Positions 10,863 through 20,880 of a DNA stretch of 64,000 nt are shown here, in pieces (the stretch's first letter is position 1; every line of letters begins with the position of its first letter). Below the pieces are notes generated by a model. That model searched no databases. It was not told the DNA's origin and was given only the letters and a program-made list of their open reading frames with translations. The stretch comes from Macrothele yani. Taxonomy: Eukaryota > Arthropoda > Arachnida > Araneae > Macrothelidae. Position numbers and translations under genes: made by a program. The DNA is taken from contig CM076990.1 in assembly GCA_039090855.1 (NCBI GenBank), positions 200,513,232 to 200,577,231 of the forward strand, given 5' to 3'.

Positions 10863-12134
10863 TTAAACTTGGTCAGCCTCCATTTCCTCTGGTGAGCGTT
10901 CCCCCAGATTTGGGGGTGTGTGACCAGGGGCCAAGATTGGTGAATGCTTTGTCCCAAGTGTCTTAGCGGGATTTGCTCGCCGTTGATTGTTTGGCTGAGA
11001 CTTTGAAGGAGAAGAAATGCTCTTCTTATCCTTGACCTTGGTGTTGGTGTTAGTGTTGGCGTTTTTGCCAGAAGAAGTGGCCTGAGTTATCTTGCTGGTG
11101 TTGGAGTGAGTCTGCTTCGGTGAAGTGGCGGGTGCCGCTTTCAGACCCCTAGCTCGCGACTGGAGTGCCTCCAGTCCGGCTGTGATGATTTCCTCCATAT
11201 TGAATGGACATTTAGGGGGATCAGAACGTCGGTCTGAATGGCTACCATAGATTTGGCAACCACCACTGAAGCGTATGATCGCCGATCAGATGTAACAGGA
11301 ACCACTCTTCTTCTGGCCTCAGGATAGGAAATATTTTCCACCGTTTTGAGCCTTTGGATTTCCTTCTCCTCCTTCCACTTGGGACAATCTTTGGCTGATG
11401 CTGGGTGTGAACCCTTGCAGTTCACACAAAACTCGGCCTCGGCCACACATTCTGAGAGGAGATGCTCTGTGGCACCACAGCGTCCACACCTAGGAGTACT
11501 CCTACATGACTGCTGAGAGTGGCCGTACGACTGGCACCTAAAACATCACAACAGGTTGGGAATGTACGGGCGTACCTCGAGGTGGAGATACCCTGCCTTG
11601 ATGGATGTAGGCAGGGAAGGGCAGTTGAAAGTCAAGATAATGTTCCAGGATGGGACAAACTGCCCATTCCTCCTAAAAGAAATGCGTCGCACACCCGTAA
11701 CATGTTGGCTCCTCAGTTCTTCGAGAAGTTCATCCTCAGAGCAATCAATAAGATCCCGAGAGGAGACAACACCTCGAGATGAATTTAGGTAACCGTGTGG
11801 TGTTATTTTGACAGGCGTCTCGAGCAGCATGCTGGTGTTGATAAGTGTGGAACTGTAGGCCACTGTAGACATCTCAACAAGAAGATCTCCAGACTGGAGC
11901 TTCTTGACGCTCTTAGGAGAGCTTGCAATTGATTGCAGTGCTTTGTGGATCCAAAATGGACTTTTGGCACTCAAAGGCTTTGAAGGGTCCAATGAGTGCA
12001 CAAAAGAATCTAGCATTGGAAACATCTGCGACAAATTTTTTGGCGGAAGGACCTGAACCTTCCTCCATACCTCTTTTAGTTTTGGGTTCATGGGAAATTT
12101 CATTGAGAGCCAAGAAAAAATTTAAAGGATTCAT
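10863..12134 (-). pseudogene. LINE ORF1: gag-like nucleic-acid binding protein with CCHC fingers, frameshifted
   Basis: The minus-strand reading starts with a KRGMEEGSGPSAKKF stretch (about 12100-12020) and shifts frame into SPFWIHKALQSIASSPKSVK and SGDLLVEM (12020-11820). It continues through RRNGQFVPSWNIILTF and YLHLEVRPYIPNLL (to 11546), the conserved gag-like domain of arthropod I-type LINEs. After another shift come CCHC knuckles around 11530-11380, ending CVNCKGSHPASAKDCPKW (11446-11390), then the basic and serine-rich C-terminus (11198-10863). ORF1 proteins of this kind bind LINE RNA in the particle. At least two frame changes are needed. Confidence 0.85.
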
Positions 12135-12730
12135 CCGCCAACTTCCCCACCCACAATCGAGCCCAACAAGGGAGAGCCGGAGGTCCGCAAGCCCAAATGG
12201 ACGCAGGACACGGCTCTAGGGATAGCAAGTGGATAGGGCAGACATGCGCTCGGCGAGCACCCAGACTTTCCCATGCCTGGGGAACACCCCTTTGGCATGC
12301 CCACCCTATCTCCAGACTCACCCTGTCGTACGAGACGACAAGCCGTTAGAGGTCTGGGCTCCACTCGGCCACAGACCTCGTTGACTAGGAGTGGGTTAGT
12401 TCCCAGCCGCCCATTTAGGGTGAAGCAGGGGGCAAAGAGGAGTGTTGGCAACTGGCGACAACAACACCCAGGCCACCAGAAACCTCAGCCTTCAGCATCC
12501 CCTTTTCCACCTTACGAGTCACCGCACACGGCAAACGTGCAGGCAGGTCTAGCTAACCAGCTCGGAAAAACAAAGAAAGGAACATGAAATGGAGAAGACA
12601 GGAAAGAAAACGAGAAACTAAAATCCAGAGCTGGCGCATAATCACAACCTCAGCAACCTACAACTGAGGCGGGTTCATGTTAAGTGAGAAAAAATAAAAA
12701 ATGTGAAAATCATCACATATAGTACATGTT

Positions 12731-12896
12731 GGCTCGGGCCGTGGGGACGCCATCCCCCATCAGCTGGATGAACAGCTGTCCCTTCGGTGATGTAATCGTT
12801 CAAGACAAAATGACAAAATGATCCGTCACAAGGTCAGCTCGGGCCGTGGGGGCTCCGCTCCCCAAATAACTGGAAAACCAGTTATCCCCGTGCGGG
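12731..12896 (-). promoter_or_regulatory. duplicated, hairpin-forming 5' segment of the LINE
   Basis: Two related segments begin at 12731 and 12836, offset by 105 bp, both with CTCGGGCCGTGGGG. Each can form two hairpins: a GGGG/CCCC stem, and a second stem that is CAGCTG with CAGCTG (12761-12766, 12773-12778) in one and ATAACTGG with CCAGTTAT (12866-12873, 12878-12885) in the other. The second copy lies at the very 5' end of the LINE RNA. The repeated layout resembles the 5' UTR monomers known in some LINEs; a role in promoter activity, RNA processing or translation is inference. Confidence 0.6.
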
Positions 12897-12909
12897 GAGA
12901 ATTTGGTGG
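12897..12909. repeat. 13 bp target site duplication of the I-clade LINE, right copy
   Basis: Second exact copy of GAGAATTTGGTGG, abutting the 5' end of the minus-strand LINE. Identical copies mean the insertion is fairly young compared with the decay of the host Tc1. Confidence 0.93.
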
Positions 12910-13446
12910 AAACAGCACGAAAGCATGGACCCCAAATGCATTGCTACAACCCTTCAAGTTGGTGGAGGCAACGTTATGGTTTGGGGAATGTTTTCCTGGC
13001 ATGCTTTGGACCCTTTAATTCGTGTTGATCAACGTCTGATTGGCACATCATATCTAAACATTGTTGCGGACCAAGTGCATCCTGTCATGTGGGTGGTTTA
13101 TCCCAATGGCAATGGCTACTTTCAACAAGATAATGCGTCCTGCCATAATGCTCATATTGTACAGGATTGGTTTCAGGAACATGCCGGTGAGTTTACTTTG
13201 CTTAGGTGGTCCACACAATCTCCAGATCTCAACCCCATTGAGAATTCGTGGGATGAAGTTGAACGAGCCATCAGACAGCGGGATCCACAACCCTGCAATC
13301 ACACTCCTGGAAAGTGCTATTCATCAACCATGGTCTCAGATACCACAAACCACCTATCAACATCTCGTGGAGTCCATGCCACGAAGAATCAACGCAGTAT
13401 TAAAGGCAAAAGGTGGCCCAACGAAGTACTGAGGGGGTGGTCATAA
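12897..13446 (+). pseudogene. Tc1-like transposase, C-terminal catalytic part
   Basis: This continues the protein interrupted at 6891. It reads RIWWK-like residues over the duplicated target site, then GGGNVMVWGMFSWHALDPLI, the catalytic FQQDNASCHNAHIV (second Asp) and TQSPDLNPIENSWDEVERA (third acidic residue E in IENSW). The expected C-terminal end MPRRINAVLKAKGG is in another frame near 13376-13425, so one frameshift lies between about 13300 and 13370. Together with 6397-6891 it covers the whole transposase. Confidence 0.88.
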
Positions 13447-13639
13447 TAAAGTGGCCACTCAGTGTATAAGCTTGGATGGGGATGATAAAAGTAAGCATTA
13501 AACTGCATGTGAAAATACTCACATTCTTTCGTCGTGTGTTCTGTCGATACCCAGCTCATATATTTAGAGGAAAGTTGCAGCAATCATCAACATAATTATC
13601 CACTATATAATAAAAAAACAGCCTAATTTTTATTTCTCT

Positions 13640-14000
13640 GGTTTGAATTTGCCAAGGTCAAATGCCAAACTTTTATCCGCATCTCTAGGTGACAGGTGTG
13701 ATAAGCCAAAAAAAAAGTATCTCAACAACTGACTTGCTTCACTATTTTTTGTATTCCTTGACCAAGCCAAACTTTTGGACTTTGCTATACCATGGCCAAA
13801 TGAAATCTGTTTCCAAGCAGTTATGCAGTTCAGCCAAACTAACCTTATAGCATTATGTATTGCAGTTTCATACTTGGCAACGATCATGACAGGCATTAAA
13901 GTGCAGTTAATTGATGAATACTTTATCTTCAGCTTCTCAAATAAAGCCACATACTGTGTATGTTGCTCCCCTTTTATTTGGTATGTAAGCAAAATATGAT
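13640..14000 (-). pseudogene. MULE-type (Mutator-like) transposase relic
   Basis: A minus-strand frame of about 120 codons without a stop. It matches the second half of a MULE transposase core: QYVALFEKLK, then AKYETAIHNAIR, which sits where the D-F-E-x-A catalytic stretch lies in the family, then SFGHGIAKSKSLAWS, where the usual C-x-F-H-x-x-Q-x-x-W-R stretch lies, and a following SLAF stretch. The catalytic region reads A-K-Y-E instead of D-F-E, and the C-x-F-H motif is damaged. No terminal repeats are seen. The fit is by pattern, so the family call is moderate. Confidence 0.5.
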
Positions 14001-14405
14001 ATGGATGTAATGGACATTTTCAATGGCATGCACAGAAACATTTGCAACCAAAACTTTGAATGATATTAAAAAGTTCCATTCATGTACATTTTGGAAAATT
14101 TAATCAAAAAATGTAAATTTGACTTTGCACGGGAATACAGTTATGCTAGTTTTCTTCTCACATTATCAGGAACTCTTCTGATTTTATCATTTTCAAATGC
14201 ACTTCTACAACATTTGCAGCAGTAATGTGAATATGACGTAATGGTGACTGTTTTCTTCTACTGGTACACACATTTGTTTTAACACATGAAATATCCATTT
14301 CTTAGAAGAGTGGTAGGCAATGCAAGTAACTAACAAACAAATTAAGAAGATGGTAATATAGAACACGCTAAGTTACGTATAAAAGTTTTAAGGCAAATAA
14401 ATATA

Positions 14406-14434
14406 TTTCAGCCATTACTATGGCCTACATCAGT
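14406..14434 (-). ncRNA. hammerhead-like core downstream of the Penelope-like ORF
   Basis: On the minus strand, 50-80 bp after the endonuclease ORF, the sequence is CTGATGTAG, then a perfect five-pair stem GCCAT/ATGGC with a four-base loop, then TGAAAT. Penelope-like elements are known to carry minimal hammerhead ribozymes with CUGANGA, stem II and GAAA. Here the first core segment is CUGAUGU followed by A, so the core looks changed by one base. Stems I and III were not resolved. A relic rather than an active ribozyme is likely. Confidence 0.35.
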
Positions 14435-14485
14435 GTGACTACAATTTATTTTGTTGCCAGATTGGAAAGGTAAGTTTTGTAATGG

Positions 14486-15060
14486 TTACTTCGGGTGACG
14501 TGATGCAATGAGGGATTTCCAGATGAATGGAATGAAAATGGGGAGCTCAGAGTTGCAATTTTTGGAAAATAAAATTTCCAAACTTTCTCTAAACCTCAGA
14601 GCAAACCGATTTTGGAAGGAAGCCAACTTTTTTGTATCGGACCAAAGTGGAATAGCAGAAGTGTCAGCCATGGTAAGTTGAGACAAGGAAGAGGAAGGTT
14701 TTCCAAATTTCACATCAGATTTGTGTTCCTGAAGTCTTGAGAGAATTTACTGGAATGAACTTCCTATGTACGAGGTTTATCCAACGTTAATCTTGATTGG
14801 TATTTTATACACTCCAGGCAAAGAAAGCGGTGGTCTTGGGTCTCTGTCATTACGGAGGATAACAGAAATTGAAGGAGAAGAGCGAATGGCAAGTCTATAT
14901 CCTTCTCTTTTGAAGATACTGATGAGCTTGTAGGCAGAAAGTTTGTGGTAAGGGATTGAGCCAGCAAACATTAGTTCCTTTTTTGGCAAAACAGGTTGAA
15001 GAGCAACAATTGTTTTTTTCTTAGCATTTTGAATTAATTTAGAAACCAGGAGAGGGGGAA
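14486..15060 (-). pseudogene. Penelope-like element, GIY-YIG endonuclease end, minus copy
   Basis: The minus-strand reading has FAGSIPYHKLSAYKLISIFK, IRSSPSISVILRN, LSLPGVYKIPIK (the GIY part), then across a stop TSYIGSS (the YIG part) and RLQEHK (14760-14700). It continues with KLASFQNRFALRFRESLEIL and a C-terminal PFIWKSLIA to 14486. This order is the C-terminal GIY-YIG nuclease region of Penelope-like retroelements. It runs away from the second copy at 15204, so the two are head to head. It is truncated at the RT side and carries at least one stop. Confidence 0.75.
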
Positions 15061-15203
15061 AGCCATGTTGAATAGCGATAAAGTGGATGTTCGCTAATTT
15101 ATTTTTTAGAATAACTCTGAAGTTAATCTAAAAAATGAATTAATTAAAAAAAATAAGATCAACTCTGAAGTTAATCTAAAAAATGCTATGAAACATCGTC
15201 GAA

Positions 15204-15772
15204 TTGGCCACTGAGGCAGGATATACTTCGAACCAGATGCATAACTTTATCGAGAAAGCCAGAACCAGCAGTGCTAATAACATTTCTATGCCGCAACTTC
15301 GCTACCTGGGCTCTATTCCCTACATACCAAATATTTTCTATCAACTCAAAAACGCGCTCAGGAGGATGAACTTCGGTGTCGGCATAAGGTCTCCGGCATC
15401 TTTATACACGATGCTTAAGAGACATATTGACAAGCCCCCTCTTTTCAATGAAGCAGGTGTTTATGCCATACCACTAAAATACCCGGACGGCTCCAGACGA
15501 TACTACATCGGAATGACCAAACGTTTGTTTGGAATTAGAATCAGCGAACATAAAAGGGGTACAAGAGACGGGAAAATGACCACTGCCCTATCAAGGGAAG
15601 ACAAGTTAAAGTCCGCCGATCCTATATGGAGTGGTGTATAAGAAATTAGCTTCATACTCCACACCCAAATCTACCGCCATTCGCGAAACCTTGGAAATCT
15701 TGAACAGCTGCAAGGCTTGCAATGATAGCGTTTCTCTGGAGTTGCCACGTATTTGGAATCAGTTCTTCAAAT
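15204..15772 (+). pseudogene. Penelope-like element, GIY-YIG endonuclease end, plus copy
   Basis: The plus-strand reading has YLGSIPYIPNIFYQLKNALR, FGVGIRSPASLYTMLKRH, then FNEAGVYAIPLKYPDGSRRY (GIY) and YYIGMTKRLFGIRISEHKRG (YIG and the arginine helix). At about 15635 a one-base shift leads to YKKLASYSTPKSTAIRETLE and NQFFK before the stop near 15772. Motif order and spacing match the GIY-YIG nuclease of Penelope-like elements. The RT domain is missing. It differs strongly from the minus copy, so these are two families or old paralogues rather than a recent inverted duplication. Confidence 0.8.
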
Positions 15773-15779
15773 AATGCTG

Positions 15780-16416
15780 AGTTCTCTACCATTGTACCGC
15801 GTGCCCAACCAACGTGACCTCCTTTCTTCGAAATATCACGTTTGCTCCTAATCATTTATTGTCTAGTCAAGTCACTGCATTCAAAGTATTGAAACATTCT
15901 ATTATCCAGTTTGCTATCTACCTTCCTTGAGAAAGCCATCTGGTTGATGTGCGAAAGCTTGGAAACTTTTATTTCTATTCTACGCCAAGAATTTTCGGAT
16001 TTTTAGTATAGTTATACTATTTTGAGTGGTGTACAATTCCTACTTTTTGAGAGAGAAGATAATGCTCTCACCACTACAATATCCTAGAAACCATAACGAT
16101 TAAAGGGAATTGTTTAGCCCAGTTCACCTACACGCACGCCTTTCCAGACATTTATCACCCTCTTCAGAAATTGTGAAGACAAAGATCATTTGCAAGTATT
16201 TAGGAGAGTTTTTTGAAAGAATAACTAAGACTGTGCTGTACAAGTTTTAAATATTTAGCCCAGCTGTTGTTTTGTTTTCCATAAATTCCATAAGACACCA
16301 TATTAAACAACCATTAGTGAGTCTCACATACACTGCTGTTTATAGAAATCACAAGCTTAAGAAAAACATAAGATAACAAAGTGGAATTTGTTTGACAGAT
16401 TACTTACCATATAAGA
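15780..16416. other. no gene seen
   Basis: Probably the 3' part of the plus-strand Penelope-like fragment at first (15780-15990), then AT-rich sequence in which I see nothing definite. Confidence 0.5.
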
Positions 16417-16870
16417 CAGGGATGACCAAACTTTCGATCTTAGTACACATTGGCAGTCAACTTATATTATAAATTAACTGATGAAATAAGGGGGTGGGGG
16501 AGGTGACCTGGTAAGGACATCATAATAAACAACACAAAATGAAATAATTGCTTATATTTGAAGTGTAGAGAATGCATTTGAAACTATAAAAAAAAAGGAA
16601 TAATGAAACTCCTCTTCGATCAACCTGAAAGAGGAAATGTATTCAAAATAAAAACGGAGAAATTGCGACAACTGTAACAGAGTGTAAAAATGTTGAAAAT
16701 TTTTGTAGGTGTAAGTTCCCTTACATTACTATTTTCCAGGCATATCTCTTTAAAAAAATTAATACTTCAATAGCACACAAGCTTTCTTTAATAAAACTTG
16801 AAACCAAACAAAGCAATTAAAATAATAACAATAATGGTTTTTAGTTTTTTGAAATTACATTAAAAAAATA

Positions 16871-18005
16871 TTAAATTTGTCTTTTAGATGTAGGCAACCT
16901 TACCTTATTTTTTTTTGCAGACACATGACAGTGAAGTTCATCAAGAAGTTGATCATGTTGCAACTCATATGATGTTACTGCAATCCTCAAACAGCAAATC
17001 AAATGGTTGTCAGTTATGTGATTCCTATCTTTTGGTTTTATCACCTTCATTGTAGAAAATAAGGATCCACACAAGTAGGTGGACCCAAAAAAAAAGCTGT
17101 CATATAAAACACCAAATTTCGAATGTTTGAATATGTTTCATCATATAATAGCTGCCAGGATTCTGTACCACCACTATCATTAGCTCTTGCTTCCAAGAAG
17201 TCGCACTGATGAAGTCGCAGCGCTGCTTCACTATTTTTTCTTCAATTTTAATTGGATCTCCATCGACTAGCTCTGCTATCTTCAAAGTCAGCTTGGCCAC
17301 AGCATTTGTCTTTATTTCCTTTAATGGAAATGTCATAAATTCCACAACATTCTCTAGCTTTGAAAACTCAGGGAACCTTTTTTCGAATTCTCTGTACAAA
17401 TCGTCCAGTTGCTTTGCAAAGCACTTGAAGTCGGGGATGTACTACACTCAGACTCTTGTTCCATACACTTAAAGTTTATTAAGTCACCACTTCTCAGCTG
17501 AGTTCTAAATAGTTTGATTCTTTCCTTGAAACTTTTGATCAAACTCATAACTTCTATCAGGGATTTGTTTTTTTCTTGTAACTGGAGATTTAATTCATTT
17601 AATTTTTTGGTTATATCTGAAAGAAATGATAGCTTCATTGACCACTGATTATCTTCCAACTGATCGTAATTCTATCCCCATGATTTTAGAAACTCTTTGA
17701 TTTCTGGAAGGAGGCTTCTAAATCTCATTAAGAATGAAGCGCGACTGGGCCAGCAAACATTGGTGTGTAGAAAGAGATCAGCTGCACATTCTTCACGTAA
17801 AGCTCGAAACTTGCATCTTAGAAGGCTTCTGGATCGAACTGAGTTCACAATTTTAAAGGCTGGAGTATAGCATTATTTGAACTCAAATTTTTAGAGCACA
17901 ACACTTGCTGATGGATAATAGAGTGATACGACCTAAAGGAGAGTATATCTTTGTCATTTCTGCATTGTGTGATGAAGCCTACTTTATTTTTTACACTTTC
18001 CAACC
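16871..18005 (-). pseudogene. hAT transposase, C-terminal part with dimerisation domain
   Basis: The minus-strand reading starts with KNKVGFITQCRNDKDILSF, then SYHSIIHQQVLCSKNLSS (about 18005-17845, similar to the C-x-I-H-x-x-L-C motif of the family). It continues with LSFLSDITKKLNELNLQLQ (17640-17560), FPEFSKLENVVEFMTFPL (17370-17310), and CGSLFSTMKVIKPKDRNH with TDNHLICCLRIA (17074-16960), the C-terminal hAT dimerisation region. The layout resembles the transposases from which vertebrate genes such as GTF2IRD2 and the ZBED/FAM200 group derive. Several stops and frameshifts are present. The middle of the protein is interrupted by the insert. Confidence 0.8.
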
Positions 18006-18015
18006 GTAGGTTGAA

Positions 18016-20010
18016 GAAGCGTATATGCTCCAGCTTTGTCCGTCCATCCGCACGACAACTGGCGTAAATATGGTTCGATTTCGATGAAATTTTAGTATGT
18101 GGTAGGGGACGAACCGTATTGAAAATGGGACAAATGGGGTCAAAGGTCACGACGTAGGAGCAGGATCCATTCCATTGCACTTATGCGTCATAACTTGCGT
18201 AAATTTGGTTCGATTTCAATGAAATTTTACTATGTTTTACGGGACCACCTGCGGACGAACCCTATTCAAAATGGGTGAATTGGGGTCAAAGGTCAGGACA
18301 TAAGAGCGGGATGCATTCCATTGCCCTTATGCGTCATAACGTGCATAAAAATGGTTAGATTTCGACAAAATTTCAGTATGTGGTAGGGGACCACCTGGGG
18401 ACGAACCCTATTGAAAATGGACGAAATGGGGTCAAAGGTCAGGACATAGGATTGCGAGCCATTCCATCGCCCTTATCCCATATTATTAAGGTGGACGTCA
18501 GGTGATTTTGCTTCCTATACTTCCAATGGAAAAACTTTTGTACACATTTTCCTTCACAATTAATGTGTTCCCAAGGATGAAAATTTGAACATCGATTAAA
18601 ATAACTTCATATTATAACTTGGAATACTTAATATTTTCTAAAACATAACCATAATTATATTAAAAATCAATAACTTTTCCTTTGGTGGTGTTGAAACCAG
18701 AAAAATGATGGCACGACCTGTACTTTGATGACGTCAGTAGACAAACAAATGTTGGATTGCATAATTATGGTTATGTTTTAGAAAATATTAGGTATTTCAA
18801 GTTATAAAAAAGCTATTTTAATCGATGTTCAAATTTTCATCCTTGTGAACGCATTAATTGTCCAGAAAAGAGATGGCGCGACCTGTATTTTCATGACGTC
18901 AGTAGACAAACAAATGTTGGATTGCGTAATTATGGTTATGTTTTAGAAAATATTAAGTATTGCAAGTTATAAAATGAAAATATTTTAATCGATGTTCAAA
19001 TTTTCATCCTTGGGAACGCATTAATTGGGAAGAAAATGTGTACAGAAATTTTTCCATTCGAAGTACAGGAAGCAAAATTACTTGACGTTCACCTTAAAGG
19101 AGCAATTCTTGTATGTATGTAAATTTTATTTTGAAAATGGCTCTAAGGATTTTGATGAAAGTTGTTAACCTACCGTTTTCTGGTACTACAAATCGATTTA
19201 GCTTGATCTCGACTTTAGGAAAATTCATTTAGTGCGTTAAATAACCACTCCGAATCATCACGTTTTTAGTGTAGTGTCATGGCGTCATTTCATTAGATGT
19301 TGGCGCGCAGTCACACCATCTGTCTCATTACGTCACGCGTTGTGTGTGGATCCTATTAAAGTTCTATGACATCACACTCTTGCGAGAAGATGGTTGCGAT
19401 TCCCTTCTGCCTCATTATGTCATGCGCACATGATAACTCGCGTAAAAATCGTTCGATTTCGATGAAATTTTAATATGTGGTAGGGGAACACCTGGGAAGG
19501 AACCCTATTGAAAGTGAACGAAATGGGGTCAAAGGTCAGGACATAGGAGCGAGATCCATTCCACTACTCTTATGCGTCATAACGTAAAAAAGGTTTGATT
19601 CCGATTAAATTTTAGTATGTGGTAGGAGACCACCTAGGGACAAACCCTATTGAAAATTGGCGAAATGGGGGTCAAAAGGTCAGGACATAGGAGCGGAATC
19701 ACTTCCATCGCCATTATGCGTCATAACTTATGTAAAAATGTTTAGAGTTGGATGAAATGTTAGTATGTTGTAGGGACCTTCCTGGGGATGAATCCTATTG
19801 AAAATGGGCGAAATGGGGTCAAAGGTTCGGACACAGAAACGGGATCTATTCCATAGCCCTTATGCATCATAACTTACGTAAAATTGCTTCGATTGCGACA
19901 AAACTTTATCATGTTATTTCGGAGGTATACTGAACCAGTTCTGTTGAATATCATCGAAATGGGAGCGAGATTTATTCCACAGCCATTTTCCTCATAACTT
20001 GAGTAATGAC
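18016..20010. repeat. array of about 145 bp repeats interrupted by a fold-back element
   Basis: Units share GGTTCGATTTCGATGAAATT, TAGTATGTGGTAGGGGACCA, GACGAACCCTATTGAAAATG, GGGGTCAAAGGTCAGGACAT and CCTTATGCGTCATAAC. Anchor positions for the GAACCCTATT block are about 18111, 18257 and 18403, and then 19500, 19641, 19790 and 19932, so the period is 142-148 bp with three units on the left and four on the right. Units are 75-90 percent alike by eye. Between the groups lie the TTAA element 18486-19097 and about 320 bp of unrelated sequence. Confidence 0.85.
18486..19097. mobile_element. TTAA-flanked fold-back MITE with long inverted arms
   Basis: TTAA occurs at 18486-18489 and 19094-19097. The arms read AAGGTGGACGTCAGGTGATT from the left and AAGGTGAACGTCAAGTAATT inverted from the right, and continue as an imperfect inverted repeat of about 170 bp per side, including CGATGTTCAAATTTTCATCC. 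The centre holds a further direct duplication with GATGACGTCAGTAGACAAAC at about 18729 and 18893. TTAA duplication points to a piggyBac- or Kolobok-type transposase acting in trans; no coding capacity is present. Confidence 0.85.
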
Positions 20011-20059
20011 TTCTAGTATGTTGGAAAGCATATCATAATCAATGCATTGCATGATTTTA

Positions 20060-20880
20060 CTAACTTGTCTACTATAGCTGATGCACCATCAGTTGTTATA
20101 GACACTAACTTGTGGATTGGAAACTTTCTGTCAGTAATAAATTATTTGAAACCATTGTAGATATCTTCACCTCTCATCTGTTCCTTCAGCAGGATCATTG
20201 TTAAAATCTCTTCTCTGAATGTCATGTCGGGGAAAAACCATTCTAATGAAAATACATAGCTAAGCTCTGTCAGTAAAATCTGTAGACTCATCAAATTGCA
20301 GAGACGAAAAGTACACTTACGTAAATCATCTGTTAACTGGTCTAAGTTCTTACTCATCACAGTGTTTCATGATGGAGAAATATTTTTAATTGTTGAAAGT
20401 ATTTCCGATTTATTTTTAAAATCACTGAAAAGAACTTCTCCTGCTTTACAGAAAGCCTCTTTGATGAGTTCTCCGTCTTCAAATGGTTTATTACATTTCA
20501 CAAGTACTTCAGTAATCTTTAATGTCACCACTTTTGACTTACTGTTAGTCTTAGTGAATGCAGACTGCTGAGTACTTAAGTTCACGAACTTTAGTCTTTC
20601 GAAGTTCACTACCACTTATGTTGTGTGAACGGTTTTAAAATGTCTTTCTACATTCACTTCCTTATGCAATGCAACACTGGAGTTACAAATAAGACAAACA
20701 CACTTATCTTTAACCATAATAAATACGAACTCTTCCTTCCATTCACTGTGATAGTGGTAAGTTTTTGCTTTCTTACTACTACCACCTGTTGCATCATATT
20801 GGTCGGAGTAACGAACAGTAACAATACGCTCCACTGAACAGTAAGTCCACTGCAATGCTGTCTCTCCATGCCGAATCTTT
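20060..20880 (-). pseudogene. hAT transposase, N-terminal part with BED-like zinc finger
   Basis: From about 20880 the minus strand reads KKAKTYHYHSEWKEEFVFIM, then CVCLICNSSVALHKEVNVER and HFKTVHTT, a BED-type C2H2 finger. It continues as NKPFEDGELIKEAFCKAG (20500-20440) and DMTFREEILTMILLKEQM with RGEDIYNGF (20220-20142), all typical for the N-terminal third and the first part of the catalytic core of this hAT group. The TTDGA-like motif appears near 20095. The insert starts soon after. This half needs two or more frame changes. Confidence 0.75.

Larger units (their letters stand above)
6892..12896 (-). mobile_element. full-length I-clade LINE with ORF1, EN, RT and RNase H
   Basis: A 6005 bp non-LTR retrotransposon on the minus strand, bounded by a perfect 13 bp target duplication. 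From 5' to 3' it has a structured 5' region (about 12135-12896), a gag-like ORF1 (12134-10863), an ORF2 with endonuclease, RT and RNase H (10833-7156), a 3' region with a 97 bp tandem duplication, and a tail of AACC-type tetranucleotide repeats instead of poly(A) (6892-6915). RNase H after RT and a simple-repeat tail are characteristic of the I superclade. All ORFs are broken by a few frameshifts, so this copy is probably dead but looks recent. Confidence 0.92.
6249..13464 (+). mobile_element. Tc1-family element split by a nested 6 kb LINE
   Basis: The left end reads CACTGAGTGGCCACTTTATT with TA at 6247-6248. The right end inverted reads the same, with TA at 13465-13466. Without the LINE and one copy of its 13 bp target duplication the element would be about 1.2 kb, the normal Tc1 size. 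The left transposase part is at 6397-6891 and the right part continues from 12897. The extra TATA on both sides leaves the exact end uncertain by two bases. Confidence 0.92.

Noticed and set aside
12731..12896. A known HDV-like, twister or hammerhead ribozyme at the LINE 5' end
   Set aside because: I could not place the conserved core of any of these classes on the two hairpin segments, so only the covarying stems are reported.
15930..15990. Hammerhead ribozyme behind the plus Penelope-like fragment
   Set aside because: TTGATGTGCGAAAGC resembles a core, but two core positions deviate and no proper stem II can be drawn.
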